Shown in pieces: positions 1 through 6,451 of a DNA stretch of 6,617 nt (its first letter is position 1; every line of letters starts with the position of its first letter). Source of the stretch: Chloroflexia bacterium (GTDB lineage Bacteria > Chloroflexota > Chloroflexia > Thermomicrobiales > UBA6265). The position numbers were made by a program, and so were the translations under genes. The notes below the pieces were generated by a model that did no database searches, was not told the DNA's origin, and worked only from the letters and a program-made list of their open reading frames with translations. The DNA is taken from NCBI GenBank assembly GCA_013698285.1, contig JACCVE010000068.1, forward strand, positions 1 to 6,617, written 5' to 3'.

Positions 1-5
1 CCCCC

Positions 6-33
6 CTTCCGTCTTCCGTCTTCCGTCTTCCGT
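6..33. repeat. 7-bp tandem repeat, four perfect copies of CTTCCGT
   Basis: Four head-to-tail perfect copies of CTTCCGT lie directly upstream of the ribosome binding site of the first gene, the last copy ending 15 bp before its ATG. The array may continue to the left of the window in altered form, since positions 1-5 are all C. A decayed version, CCGTCTTTTCCGTCCGGAG, occupies the same place relative to the second paralog (711-729), so the motif was probably part of the duplicated leader. The unit is not a multiple of three but it lies outside coding sequence, so copy-number change would alter leader length rather than reading frame. No function can be assigned from sequence alone. Confidence 0.85.
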
Positions 34-48
34 CCCGGAGCATCGCGA

Positions 49-585
49 ATGTCCGACACCCCCGACCAGCCACGCGACAAGGCCGACCTGCTCGCCCGGA
101 TCGACGCGGCCCACGCCGAACTCGACGCCGCCATCATCGGCATCCCGGCCGACCAACTCGGGTCCCTGCGCGACGCCGAGGGCTGGTCGGTCGCCGACCA
201 CCTCGCCCACCTCACCGCCTGGGAGCGTTCGATGCTCGCCCTCTTTTCCGGCCGGCCACGCCACGAGGGCTTGGGCATCGACCGGGAGACCTACGAGGCC
301 GGGGACATCAACGCGATCAACGCGGCCGTCCGAGCGACCTCCGCCGGCCAGTCTGCCGACGCGGTGATCGCCGCCTTCGAGCGGACTCACGCCGACCTGA
401 TGGCCCGCGTCACCACCATGTCCGACGACGACCTCCGCCAGCCCTACGCCCACTTCCTCCCGGACGAGCCCGGTTCCGGTTTCGGCAACGATTCCGGCGA
501 CCCGATCCTCTGGCGCCTCTGCGGCAACACCGCCGACCACTTCGCCGAGCATTGCGCCGATCTGCTGGCGATGCGCCCGGCGTGA
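49..585 (+). CDS. ClbS/DfsB-like four-helix bundle protein (DinB superfamily), copy 1
   Basis: A 178-residue soluble protein with no signal peptide or membrane segment. It matches the pattern of the ClbS/DfsB (DUF1706-type) branch of the DinB/YfiT-like four-helix bundle superfamily. The N-terminal KADLLARID helix is followed by the signature WSVADHLAHLTAWE at residues 46-59. A DLRQPY segment lies at 128-133 and a C-terminal histidine pair, DHFAEH, at 163-168. The histidines H51, H54, H164 and H168 sit where DinB-fold proteins often carry metal or catalytic residues, but I cannot say which are functional. ClbS itself protects E. coli from colibactin by hydrolysing its cyclopropane, while most relatives have unknown substrates. 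The ATG is preceded by GGAG (37-40) with an 8-nt spacer. The protein is about 58% identical by hand alignment to the next gene. A resistance or detoxification role is family-level inference only. Confidence 0.85.
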   Translation: MSDTPDQPRDKADLLARIDAAHAELDAAIIGIPADQLGSLRDAEGWSVADHLAHLTAWERSMLALFSGRPRHEGLGIDRETYEAGDINAINAAVRATSAGQSADAVIAAFERTHADLMARVTTMSDDDLRQPYAHFLPDEPGSGFGNDSGDPILWRLCGNTADHFAEHCADLLAMRPA

Positions 586-661
586 TGATGCCGAATCGCG
601 TTCTTATCACCATTGCATGGTAGGGGCACCGCTCGCTGCGACCTTCTCAGGGACAAACGAG

Positions 662-677
662 ACATTTTGGACAATGT
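662..677. promoter_or_regulatory. Small dyad around a -35-like TTGGAC, upstream of copy 2
   Basis: ACATT (662-666) and AATGT (673-677) form a perfect 5-bp inverted repeat whose 6-bp centre is TTGGAC, a four-of-six match to a sigma70 -35 box. It sits in the AT-richest part of the 159-bp gap between the two paralogs, about 70 bp before the second ATG. I could not find a good -10 hexamer at 16-18 bp, so this is only a candidate operator or promoter element. A short dyad like this can also occur by chance. Confidence 0.2.
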
Positions 678-744
678 GTTAGGTAACCAGGTACAGCCAG
701 CGTCGCCCCACCGTCTTTTCCGTCCGGAGCGAGGCATCGCCAAC

Positions 745-1266
745 ATGAGCACATCGCCCAATCAACCCCGCAACAAGGCAGACCTCCTGTCCCGGCTCGA
801 TGCGGCTTGGGCCGACCTCCGAACCGCGCTCGCCGCCATCCCGGCCGGCGACCTCGAAACCGTTCGAGACGCCTCTGGCTGGTCCGTCGCCGATCACCTA
901 GCGCACGTCACCGCCTGGGAACGGTGGAAGGTCGCCCTGCTCCGGGGTGAGTCCCGTGCCGTGAGCCTCGGCGTCAGCGAAGACCTCTACGGTTCCGACG
1001 ATACGGACGCGATCAACCAAGCGATCCGGGCCGCCTCCGTGGGCCAGACGGCCGAAGCGGCGCTCGCCGCCGCCGAACGGACCCACTCCGACCTGACCGC
1101 CCTCGTCACGACCCTCTCGGACGAGGATCTCCGGCAACCCTACGGTCAATTCATGCCGGACCAGCCCGCCATCGAGGGCGATCCCACTCTGCTCGGCCTG
1201 TGCGCCTTCACCCTCGACCACATCGCCGAGCACGTGGGCTTGCTAGGTGAGATGCGCCCGGCCTGA
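745..1266 (+). CDS. ClbS/DfsB-like four-helix bundle protein (DinB superfamily), copy 2
   Basis: A 173-residue paralog of the preceding gene. Its opening MSTSPNQPRNKADLL aligns residue for residue with MSDTPDQPRDKADLL of copy 1. It also shares WSVADHLAH with TAWER (46-60), ERTHSDL, the DLRQPY block (128-133) and a C-terminal DHIAEH (158-163), and both proteins end in MRPA. H51, H54, H159 and H163 are kept. The main length difference is a 5-residue gap before the GDP segment near residue 145. The frame stays open upstream to a TTG at 613, but that extension has no counterpart in copy 1. The ATG at 745 has GGAG/GAGG (726-734) in front of it, so this start is preferred. The 159-bp gap to copy 1 suggests its own promoter is possible. 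The substrate is unknown. Tandem duplication with divergence suggests differing specificities, which is inference. Confidence 0.85.
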   Translation: MSTSPNQPRNKADLLSRLDAAWADLRTALAAIPAGDLETVRDASGWSVADHLAHVTAWERWKVALLRGESRAVSLGVSEDLYGSDDTDAINQAIRAASVGQTAEAALAAAERTHSDLTALVTTLSDEDLRQPYGQFMPDQPAIEGDPTLLGLCAFTLDHIAEHVGLLGEMRPA

Positions 1267-1332
1267 GACATATCTCCAGATGGACTGCTCCGGCCCATGG
1301 CAGCGCGATGTGCGCCACGTCCGACCGAACGA

Positions 1333-1977
1333 TCATCCGGCCGACGCCATCGCCAGGACGCAGAAACCAGCCGGTCCGTCAGGGGTGGACTGGAACTCCG
1401 TGCGGATATCGACGAATCCTGCTGCCCGGACGACGTTTTCCACCTCGCCGGGTCCAAAGAGTCTCGCGCCGGCCTGGCTCAGACCCAAAGCGGCCCGTCC
1501 TGGCATCCGGTCCCGCTCCTGATAGGCGAGGGCGAGCGTACCGCCGGGTCGCAGGACTCGACCGAGTTCTCGCACCGTGGCGACCGGGTCGGGCCAGAAG
1601 TAGATGACGTGCGTGCCGCAGACGACATCAAAGGACTCGTCGGAGTCGGATAATGATCCGGCATCTCCCTGGCGCAGTTCCAGCCGCCCCGCGGTGATGT
1701 CCGCAGCATGCCGGGAACGCGCCTGGCGGACCATCAACTCCGAGGCATCCACCCCGACCACGATGCCGTCTGGAACCCTGATGAGGAGTTCCGCCAGGAC
1801 GACGCCCGGGCCGAAGCCCACCTCCAGCACCCTGTCTCGTGGCTTGACGGCGAGACGTTCGACCATCCACAAGTTGAGTGAGGCATTACCCTGCCGCATG
1901 AGGCGGGCGGTGAGCCGACCCATCGGGCCACGGGGATGCCTGAGGTTGCTGCCGATCACTTGGGTGAGGCGTTGCAT
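1333..1977 (-). CDS. Class I SAM-dependent methyltransferase (YdaC/UbiE-like, Methyltransf_11 type)
   Basis: A 214-residue cytoplasmic protein with the Rossmann-like methyltransferase motifs in order. Motif I is VLEVGFGPG (50-58), the acidic ribose-binding residue is D77 in VVGVDAS, motif II is GD at 104-105, motif IV is FDVVCGTHVIYFW (116-128), and a post-motif loop reads RVLRPGG (140-146). The N-terminal HPRGPMGRLTARLM...N segment resembles small YdaC-like methyltransferases, whose substrate is unknown. The frame stays open upstream to 2517, inside ppc. The ATG at 1977 is chosen because a perfect GGAGG lies 8 nt before it and recognisable family sequence begins there. The gene lies 167 bp downstream of ppc on the same strand and converges on the second ClbS-like gene with a 66-bp gap that shows no clear terminator. 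The acceptor substrate (small molecule, lipid quinone or other) cannot be told from sequence. Confidence 0.85.
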   Translation of the reverse strand: MQRLTQVIGSNLRHPRGPMGRLTARLMRQGNASLNLWMVERLAVKPRDRVLEVGFGPGVVLAELLIRVPDGIVVGVDASELMVRQARSRHAADITAGRLELRQGDAGSLSDSDESFDVVCGTHVIYFWPDPVATVRELGRVLRPGGTLALAYQERDRMPGRAALGLSQAGARLFGPGEVENVVRAAGFVDIRTEFQSTPDGPAGFCVLAMASAG

Positions 1978-2106
1978 GGCGAGGACCTCCGAACCGGGAT
2001 GCCCGAGGGACGCGACCATCGACCGAACCCAGGTCCATATGCCAACGTGGCGATGGCCAGTCGCGTCGGCATCTGGCGCAGGATACGGCGACGACAGCCA
2101 GTATGC

Positions 2107-2134
2107 GCCGGTGTCCCGCTCTCGTCCCACCGGC
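2107..2134 (-). terminator. GC-rich hairpin just after ppc, possible terminator without U-tract
   Basis: A perfect 7-bp inverted repeat (GCCGGTG at 2107-2113, CACCGGC at 2128-2134) with a 14-nt loop begins 10 nt beyond the ppc stop codon in the direction of ppc transcription. No run of T follows it on the - strand, so it is not a textbook intrinsic terminator. It could slow or end ppc transcription, protect the mRNA 3' end, or be chance in GC-rich DNA. Confidence 0.3.
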
Positions 2135-2144
2135 CTGCAATACC

Positions 2145-4880
2145 TCACCCGGTGTTCTTCAACCCCCCGGCGATGCCGTTGATCGTCGCCAGGGCGGTTC
2201 GCAGGAGCGCATCCGTCGGGCCCTCCCGGCGCAGGCGACGCAGCACCTCGACCTGGATGAAGCTCAGGGGATCGACGTAGGGGTTGCGGCGGCGGACCGA
2301 GCGCTGCAGGATCGGCTCGCGGTCGAGGAGTCGGGCCTGACCCGTCACGTCGAGGAGCATGCGCACGGTCAGGTCCCACTCGGCCGTGATCGTGTCCCAG
2401 ATCGCCGTTCGGACCTCCTCCGATTCGACCAATGCCACGTACCGCTCGGCGATTCCGCGGTCGGCCTTGGCCAGGGCCAGTTCGGCGTTCGCCAGGGTGG
2501 CCGTGAAGAAGGGCCAACCCGCGTCCATCTCCCGCAGCAGCTCAATGCCCGCCGAGTCCCGGCCCGCTGCCAGGGCCGTCCCCAATCCGAACCAACCCGG
2601 CAACAGGATGCGGGCCTGGGTCCAGGAGAAGACCCAGGGGATCGCCCGCAGGTCCTCGATCGCGGCGGACGCGGTGCGGCGGGCCGGGCGGGAACCGAGT
2701 TGGTGCCGGGAGATCTCCTCGATCGGCGTCGCGCCGTGGAAGAAGGTGATGAACCGTGGGTCGTCGTAGACCAGGGCCCGGTAAGCCACGGCCGAGGCGT
2801 CGGACATCTGGGACATGGCCGCATGATACGTCCGCAGGCGCTCAGGGTTGGGATCAGGGAGGGCCCCGGCACTGGCGACCAACACCGCCCCGGCGACCAG
2901 TTCCAACTCCCGGTGGGCGATCGCCGGCATGGAGTAGCGGGCGGAGATCACCTCCCCCTGCTCGGTCAGCTTGATCCTGCCGCCGACGGTGCCCGCCGGT
3001 TGGGCCAGGATGGCCGTGTTGGTCGGCCCCCCGCCTCGCCCGATCGAGCCGCCCCGGCCGTGGAAGAAGACCAGGCCGACGCCCGCCCCGGCCATCGTCC
3101 CGGCCAGCGCCACCTCCGCCTCGTGCAGGCCCCAGGACGACGCCAGGTACCCGACGTCCTTATTGGAGTCGGAGTACCCGATCATGATCTCCTGGATATT
3201 CCCCTGGGCCGCCAGCGCCGCCCGGTACGACGGCTCCGTGAGCAGGGTCGCCATGGTCTCGGCCGAGGCCTTGAGGGTGTGGCCCTGCTCAAAGAGAGGT
3301 GCGACCCTCAGCCGAGCCCCGTGCCCGCCGACCCCGGCCAGGCCGCTCTCCTTCATCAGGAGGAGGACTTCCAGCACGTCGGAAGGGGCGTCGGTGCCGG
3401 AGACGACGTAGGTCTCGATCGCGCCCCGGTGATCTCCCGCGAGCAGGTCGCGGACCGTCCGGAAGGTCTCGATCGTGCCCCGGACCTCGTCCGGCAGGTC
3501 GTCCAGGGTCCCGGGCACCAGAGGGCGGGGGTCGCGCAACTCCCGGCAGAGCAGGGCGAACCGGTCGTCCTCGGCCAGGCCCCGGTAGTCGGGCTCGACC
3601 CCCGTCGCCGCCAGCACCGCGTGCAGGGCGGCCTCGTGCCGCTTGGCATGTTCCCGGATGTCGAGGGTGGCCAGGTGGAAACCGAAGACCTCGGCCTGCC
3701 GGATCGCGTCGTGCAGGTCGCCGCCGACGATCAGTCTCTCGCCCTGGGCCAGCAGCGAGGCCTCGACCAGGCGCAGGTCCGCCACCAACTCGGCCGCGTC
3801 CCGATAGCCTGCGGCGTGGTCTCCGGCGTCCCGCCGCATCGCGCGGACCCGCTCCCGGGCCAGGGTCAGCAACTGCCGGTAGGGCTCGGTGGCGTTGAGG
3901 CGACCCAGGTCGGCGGCGAGCGCCGGGAACAGCGCCCGGTACTCCGCGACCCGGGGGGCGATGATCTCGGCCGGCCCGGCGGCCCACTCTGACACCGAGA
4001 GGCGGCCGGCCAGCTCCGTCAGCCGCTCGTCCCAGAATCGCAACGCGACATCACGCATCAGGCCAAGGGTCTGTCGAGTCACCTCCGGGGTCACCGCCGG
4101 GTTGCCGTCCCGGTCTCCCCCCATCCACGTCCCGAGCGTCAGGAACGGCGGCACCGCCACCGGCCGGTCGGGAAACGTGGCGACTAACGCCTCCTCTAGG
4201 TCGCGATAGATGCGCGGGATGGCGTCGAGCAAGGTGGACTGGACGTAGACCAACCCGGCCCGCACCTCGTCGAGGACGGTCGGGGTGCCGGTCCGCAGCT
4301 CGTCGGAACTCCACAGCTCGGCCACGGTCGAGCCGATCCGGGCCCGGGCCCGCTCTTCCTCCTCGGGAAGGGGATGGCGCTCGTCCAGATCCCGCAGGGC
4401 GGCGAAGATGCGGGCCAGCTTGTCGATCACGGTCCGCCGCCGGGCCTCGGTCGGGTGCGCGGTCAGGACCAGGCGGACCTCGGCCCGGGCCAGTAGGTCG
4501 CGGATCGCGTCCGGCCCCTGGCCCTGATGGGCCAGCAGGTCGATCGCCTCTCGCACCGACCCCCGCCGGGGAGCGGGGTGGACCTCGGCCGCGCGGCGCC
4601 GGACGCGGCGGATGCGCTCGTTGTCCTCGGCCAGGTTGATGAGCTGGAAGTAGCTGGTGAAGGCCCGGACCAGCGTCTGCAGGCCCCGCTCGTCACAGGC
4701 CGCGACCCGGGCGGTGAGGCGTTCGCCGGCCGCCTCGTCCCCCGCCCGGTAGGCCTTGCCGAGGGCCCGGACCTCCTCCTCGTCGGCAAAGGCCGCCTCG
4801 CCCGCCTGGGACCGGATCGCCTCCCCGAGCAACCCGGCCAGGAGATAGATATCGTCCGAGAGCGTGCGCGCCTCTCCCAT
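2145..4880 (-). CDS. ppc: Phosphoenolpyruvate carboxylase
   Basis: A 911-residue cytosolic enzyme, typical full length for the bacterial family (about 880-970). It carboxylates phosphoenolpyruvate with bicarbonate to give oxaloacetate and phosphate, refilling the TCA cycle. Diagnostic motifs are all present: VLTAHPTEA (138-146) with catalytic H142, GTWMGGDRDGNP (250-261), IGYSDSNKDVGYLAS (567-581), the mobile FHGRGGSIGRGGGP loop (606-619) with H607, R609 and R615, and LGSRPARR (728-735). The C-terminus reads KNTG where relatives have QNTG or RNTG. Residues matching the E. coli aspartate-inhibition site seem kept (R615, K805 in LAKAD, R865 in RNPY, N909), so feedback inhibition by aspartate or malate is expected. 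The plant-type N-terminal phosphorylation serine is not seen. The ATG has GGGGAGA 7 nt upstream. The gene is alone on its strand, divergent from the acetyltransferase gene across 336 bp. Confidence 0.97.
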   Translation of the reverse strand: MGEARTLSDDIYLLAGLLGEAIRSQAGEAAFADEEEVRALGKAYRAGDEAAGERLTARVAACDERGLQTLVRAFTSYFQLINLAEDNERIRRVRRRAAEVHPAPRRGSVREAIDLLAHQGQGPDAIRDLLARAEVRLVLTAHPTEARRRTVIDKLARIFAALRDLDERHPLPEEEERARARIGSTVAELWSSDELRTGTPTVLDEVRAGLVYVQSTLLDAIPRIYRDLEEALVATFPDRPVAVPPFLTLGTWMGGDRDGNPAVTPEVTRQTLGLMRDVALRFWDERLTELAGRLSVSEWAAGPAEIIAPRVAEYRALFPALAADLGRLNATEPYRQLLTLARERVRAMRRDAGDHAAGYRDAAELVADLRLVEASLLAQGERLIVGGDLHDAIRQAEVFGFHLATLDIREHAKRHEAALHAVLAATGVEPDYRGLAEDDRFALLCRELRDPRPLVPGTLDDLPDEVRGTIETFRTVRDLLAGDHRGAIETYVVSGTDAPSDVLEVLLLMKESGLAGVGGHGARLRVAPLFEQGHTLKASAETMATLLTEPSYRAALAAQGNIQEIMIGYSDSNKDVGYLASSWGLHEAEVALAGTMAGAGVGLVFFHGRGGSIGRGGGPTNTAILAQPAGTVGGRIKLTEQGEVISARYSMPAIAHRELELVAGAVLVASAGALPDPNPERLRTYHAAMSQMSDASAVAYRALVYDDPRFITFFHGATPIEEISRHQLGSRPARRTASAAIEDLRAIPWVFSWTQARILLPGWFGLGTALAAGRDSAGIELLREMDAGWPFFTATLANAELALAKADRGIAERYVALVESEEVRTAIWDTITAEWDLTVRMLLDVTGQARLLDREPILQRSVRRRNPYVDPLSFIQVEVLRRLRREGPTDALLRTALATINGIAGGLKNTG

Positions 4881-4993
4881 CTGGTTGTCTCCCCGTCGCC
4901 CGGGCCACGGTCGAGCGTCTCTTGCCGCCGGACACCGCCGCCTCCGGGCGTCACCGGCCGCGGACCACCGGCCGGAATCTCGCCCGCTCCGGC

Positions 4994-5001
4994 ACTATAG
5001 T
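4994..5001. promoter_or_regulatory. Palindromic -10 element (ACTATAGT), candidate bidirectional promoter for ppc and the acetyltransferase
   Basis: ACTATAGT is its own reverse complement, so TATAGT (five of six matches to TATAAT) reads on the + strand at 4996-5001 and on the - strand at 4999-4994. It is the only AT-rich hexamer I see in the otherwise very GC-rich divergent region 4881-5216. Initiation about 7 bp away in each direction would give leaders of roughly 105 nt for ppc and 210 nt for the acetyltransferase gene. No good -35 box is seen on either side, which weakens the call. Symmetric -10 elements driving divergent transcription are known in bacteria. Confidence 0.35.
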
Positions 5002-5014
5002 AGAGCCGCATCAC

Positions 5015-5068
5015 GGCACGGTACCCGCTCGGTCCCCGGGGCATTGGGCCGGATGAACAAACCGTGCC
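5015..5068 (+). other. Nested inverted repeat, possible structured 5' leader RNA
   Basis: GGCACGGT (5015-5022) is perfectly complementary to ACCGTGCC (5061-5068). Inside, TCGGTCC (5029-5035) can pair with GGGCCGG (5046-5052) using two G-U pairs, leaving a 10-nt apical loop and an asymmetric internal loop. The wobble pairs work only in + strand RNA, which points to a leader of the acetyltransferase transcript rather than the ppc one. Two shorter hairpins follow (5104-5118 and 5118-5134). No known riboswitch family is recognised with confidence, and GC-rich DNA yields such stems easily. The remainder of the 336-bp gap (4881-4993 and 5135-5216) shows no gene or clear element beyond the two ribosome binding sites. 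Confidence 0.3.
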
Positions 5069-5216
5069 AGCCGGCGCTGTCACCGTTTCCGGACCGCTTG
5101 TCGCCTGGAGACATCAGGGGGCCGGTCTCGCCCCGGACGGACCAGCCCCGGCGAACCGTGCGGCGCACCCGCTGACCGACCACATCCGCCATACGCCGGG
5201 GAGAGGACCGCCGACG

Positions 5217-5783
5217 ATGACCGCACCCAGGCACGCCATCCCCGTGACGCTCCGCCGGGCCACGTCTGCCGACGCCCCGACCCTGCTCGCCTGGCGGCGG
5301 GAGCCGAGTGCCGCCCGCTTCCAACCCCTCAGGGACCGACCGCTGGACGCCCTTCGTCACGAATTGGAGATCGACGGTGCCAAGCCAATCGATGCCGCGT
5401 TCGACGGCTCGGGCCGGTTCATCGTGGTCGCCGGGGGCGAGGACGCCGGTTGGGTCACGCTCCAGCGGGTGGATCGGGACGACCGGACCGCGAGCGTCGG
5501 GTATACCATTGCCGAACGATTCCGAGCTCGCGGGATCGCGACCGCCGCTGTGCGGGCCGTCATCGACATCGCCTTCGGCCCGCTCGGCATCGAACGCCTC
5601 GGGGCAGTCGCGGCGGTCGAAAACATCGCCTCCCGCCGGGTCCTGGAACGGAGCGGCTTCCGGTTTGAGGGGATCGCTCGCGGTCTTCTCGTCATCGCCG
5701 GGGAGCGCGTCGACCACGCGACATACGGCCTCCTCGTGACCGACCATCGACCATTTTTGAACGCCATCGCCTCTCAGGAATGA
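5217..5783 (+). CDS. GNAT-family N-acetyltransferase (RimJ/RimL-like)
   Basis: A 188-residue soluble protein with the Gcn5-related acetyltransferase fold, which transfers an acetyl group from acetyl-CoA to an amine. The N-terminal VTLRRATSADAPTLLAWRREP (10-30) is the usual first strand and helix of RimJ/RimL-type enzymes. ASVGYTIAERFRARGIATAAVRAVIDIAF (92-120) holds motif A with the RxRGIA pyrophosphate-binding loop (102-107). ENIASRRVLERSGFRFEG (135-152) is the C-terminal motif B. The frame is open back to a GTG at 5064, but that stretch is low-complexity and lacks homology. The ATG at 5217 is supported by GGGGAGAGG (5199-5207) upstream. The stop codon lies 2 nt before the MOSC gene, indicating an operon. 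The substrate (protein N-terminus, amino-sugar, antibiotic or other) cannot be deduced. Confidence 0.88.
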   Translation: MTAPRHAIPVTLRRATSADAPTLLAWRREPSAARFQPLRDRPLDALRHELEIDGAKPIDAAFDGSGRFIVVAGGEDAGWVTLQRVDRDDRTASVGYTIAERFRARGIATAAVRAVIDIAFGPLGIERLGAVAAVENIASRRVLERSGFRFEGIARGLLVIAGERVDHATYGLLVTDHRPFLNAIASQE

Positions 5784-5785
5784 TC

Positions 5786-6334
5786 ATGAGCATTCAGCAG
5801 GATTCGGCCGGGACGATCACCGGCATCTTCGTCAGTCCGGAGGCCGGGGCGCCGATGCGGTCCCTCGACTGGGTCGAGGCGGTCGCCGGGCAGGGCCTCG
5901 CCGGTGACCGCTACCAGCACGGCGACGGGTTCATGTCCGACCGGCGCGGGGGCGGGCTGGAATTGACCCTGGTCGAGGAGGAGGCCCTGACCTCCCTATC
6001 GGCCGAGAACGGGGTCGAGATCACGGCCGCCGATAGCCGCCGCAACCTGGCGACGCGCGGAGTGGACCTCGCCGCCCTGGTCGGGCGACAGTTCCGGATC
6101 GGCGAGGTCGCCTGCCAGGGCGTCCGCCTCTGCGAGCCCTGTGTCCGGATCGAGCAACTCATCGGCAAACCCTTCGTTCGGCCGATGGTCCACCGGGCCG
6201 GGCTGCGGGCCGATATCCTGTCGTCGGGCATTGTGCGGGTCGGCGACACGGTCGTTGTGCTCCCGGAGGACGGTGATGTCCAAACACCCACCGCCGTCCC
6301 AGCCACCGCGGACCACGACCCGGATCGCCATTGA
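5786..6334 (+). CDS. MOSC-domain protein (molybdenum cofactor sulfurase C-terminal-like)
   Basis: A 182-residue stand-alone MOSC domain. MOSC proteins are thought to handle sulfur or bind the molybdenum cofactor through a conserved cysteine. Recognisable blocks are ITGIFVSPEAGAPM (11-24), GQGLAGDRY (35-43), SRRNLATRGVDLAALVGRQFRIG (84-106), a cysteine-rich RLCEPCVRIEQLIGKPF (114-130) with C116 and C119, and HRAGLRADILSSGIVRVGDTV (136-156). The last 20 or so residues are polar and probably disordered. Two starts are possible: an ATG at 5780 overlapping the acetyltransferase stop, or the ATG at 5786. AGGA (5776-5779) is 6 nt before the second but abuts the first, so 5786 is chosen. Translation is probably coupled to the acetyltransferase gene. 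The enzymatic reaction of this free-standing type is unproven. Confidence 0.9.
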   Translation: MSIQQDSAGTITGIFVSPEAGAPMRSLDWVEAVAGQGLAGDRYQHGDGFMSDRRGGGLELTLVEEEALTSLSAENGVEITAADSRRNLATRGVDLAALVGRQFRIGEVACQGVRLCEPCVRIEQLIGKPFVRPMVHRAGLRADILSSGIVRVGDTVVVLPEDGDVQTPTAVPATADHDPDRH

Positions 6335-6380
6335 GCGCACACCGTCGTCATCCTCTGAGCTCCTGACCGACCCCGCGACA

Positions 6381-6399
6381 CCCGGTGCTGGTGACCGGG
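6381..6399 (+). terminator. CCCGGT/ACCGGG hairpin after the MOSC gene, possible weak terminator
   Basis: A perfect 6-bp stem (CCCGGT at 6381-6386, ACCGGG at 6394-6399) with a 7-nt loop lies 46 nt after the MOSC stop codon and about 50 nt before the next start. No U-tract follows, so it may instead be a neutral GC-rich dyad. The same stem sequence recurs at 6563-6580 inside the next gene, which argues against a special role. Confidence 0.2.
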
Positions 6400-6451
6400 A
6401 ACCGCCAATGCGCACCACCGACCACCACGACTCGACCGAGGAGAATGCCCG

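Noticed and set aside
609..621. ACCATTGCATGGT hairpin after the first gene as a terminator
   Set aside because: The stem is only 5 bp with a 3-nt loop and is followed by GGGG-rich sequence instead of a T-run.
613..744. TTG-initiated extension of the second ClbS-like protein
   Set aside because: It has no counterpart in the paralog; the ATG at 745 aligns exactly with the paralog start and has its own ribosome site.
1267..1332. Bidirectional terminator between the convergent second paralog and methyltransferase
   Set aside because: Only 4-bp stems can be drawn (for example GCGC-GATGT-GCGC at 1303-1315) and no T-tract is present on either strand.
1978..2517. N-terminal extension of the methyltransferase to 394 residues
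   Set aside because: It would overlap the last 373 bp of ppc in another frame, is Arg/Pro/Gly-rich with no family match, and the internal ATG at 1977 has a perfect GGAGG at proper spacing.
2103..3992. A 629-codon open frame on the + strand opposite ppc
   Set aside because: It lies fully antisense to a well-supported ppc, is rich in Arg, Gly, Pro, Gln and Asp with no recognisable domain, and is the expected by-product of a GC-rich gene read on the other strand.
5030..5075. Resemblance of GGGCCGGATGAACAAACC to the SAM-I riboswitch core (GGCCCGAUGAAACC...)
   Set aside because: Only a short stretch is similar, the flanking P1/P3/P4 arrangement is not evident, the GGCAACC block is missing and the downstream genes are not methionine or SAM related.
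5064..5216. GTG-initiated 51-residue extension of the acetyltransferase
   Set aside because: The extension is low-complexity, has no visible ribosome site, and the GNAT fold begins right after the ATG at 5217, which has a strong ribosome site.
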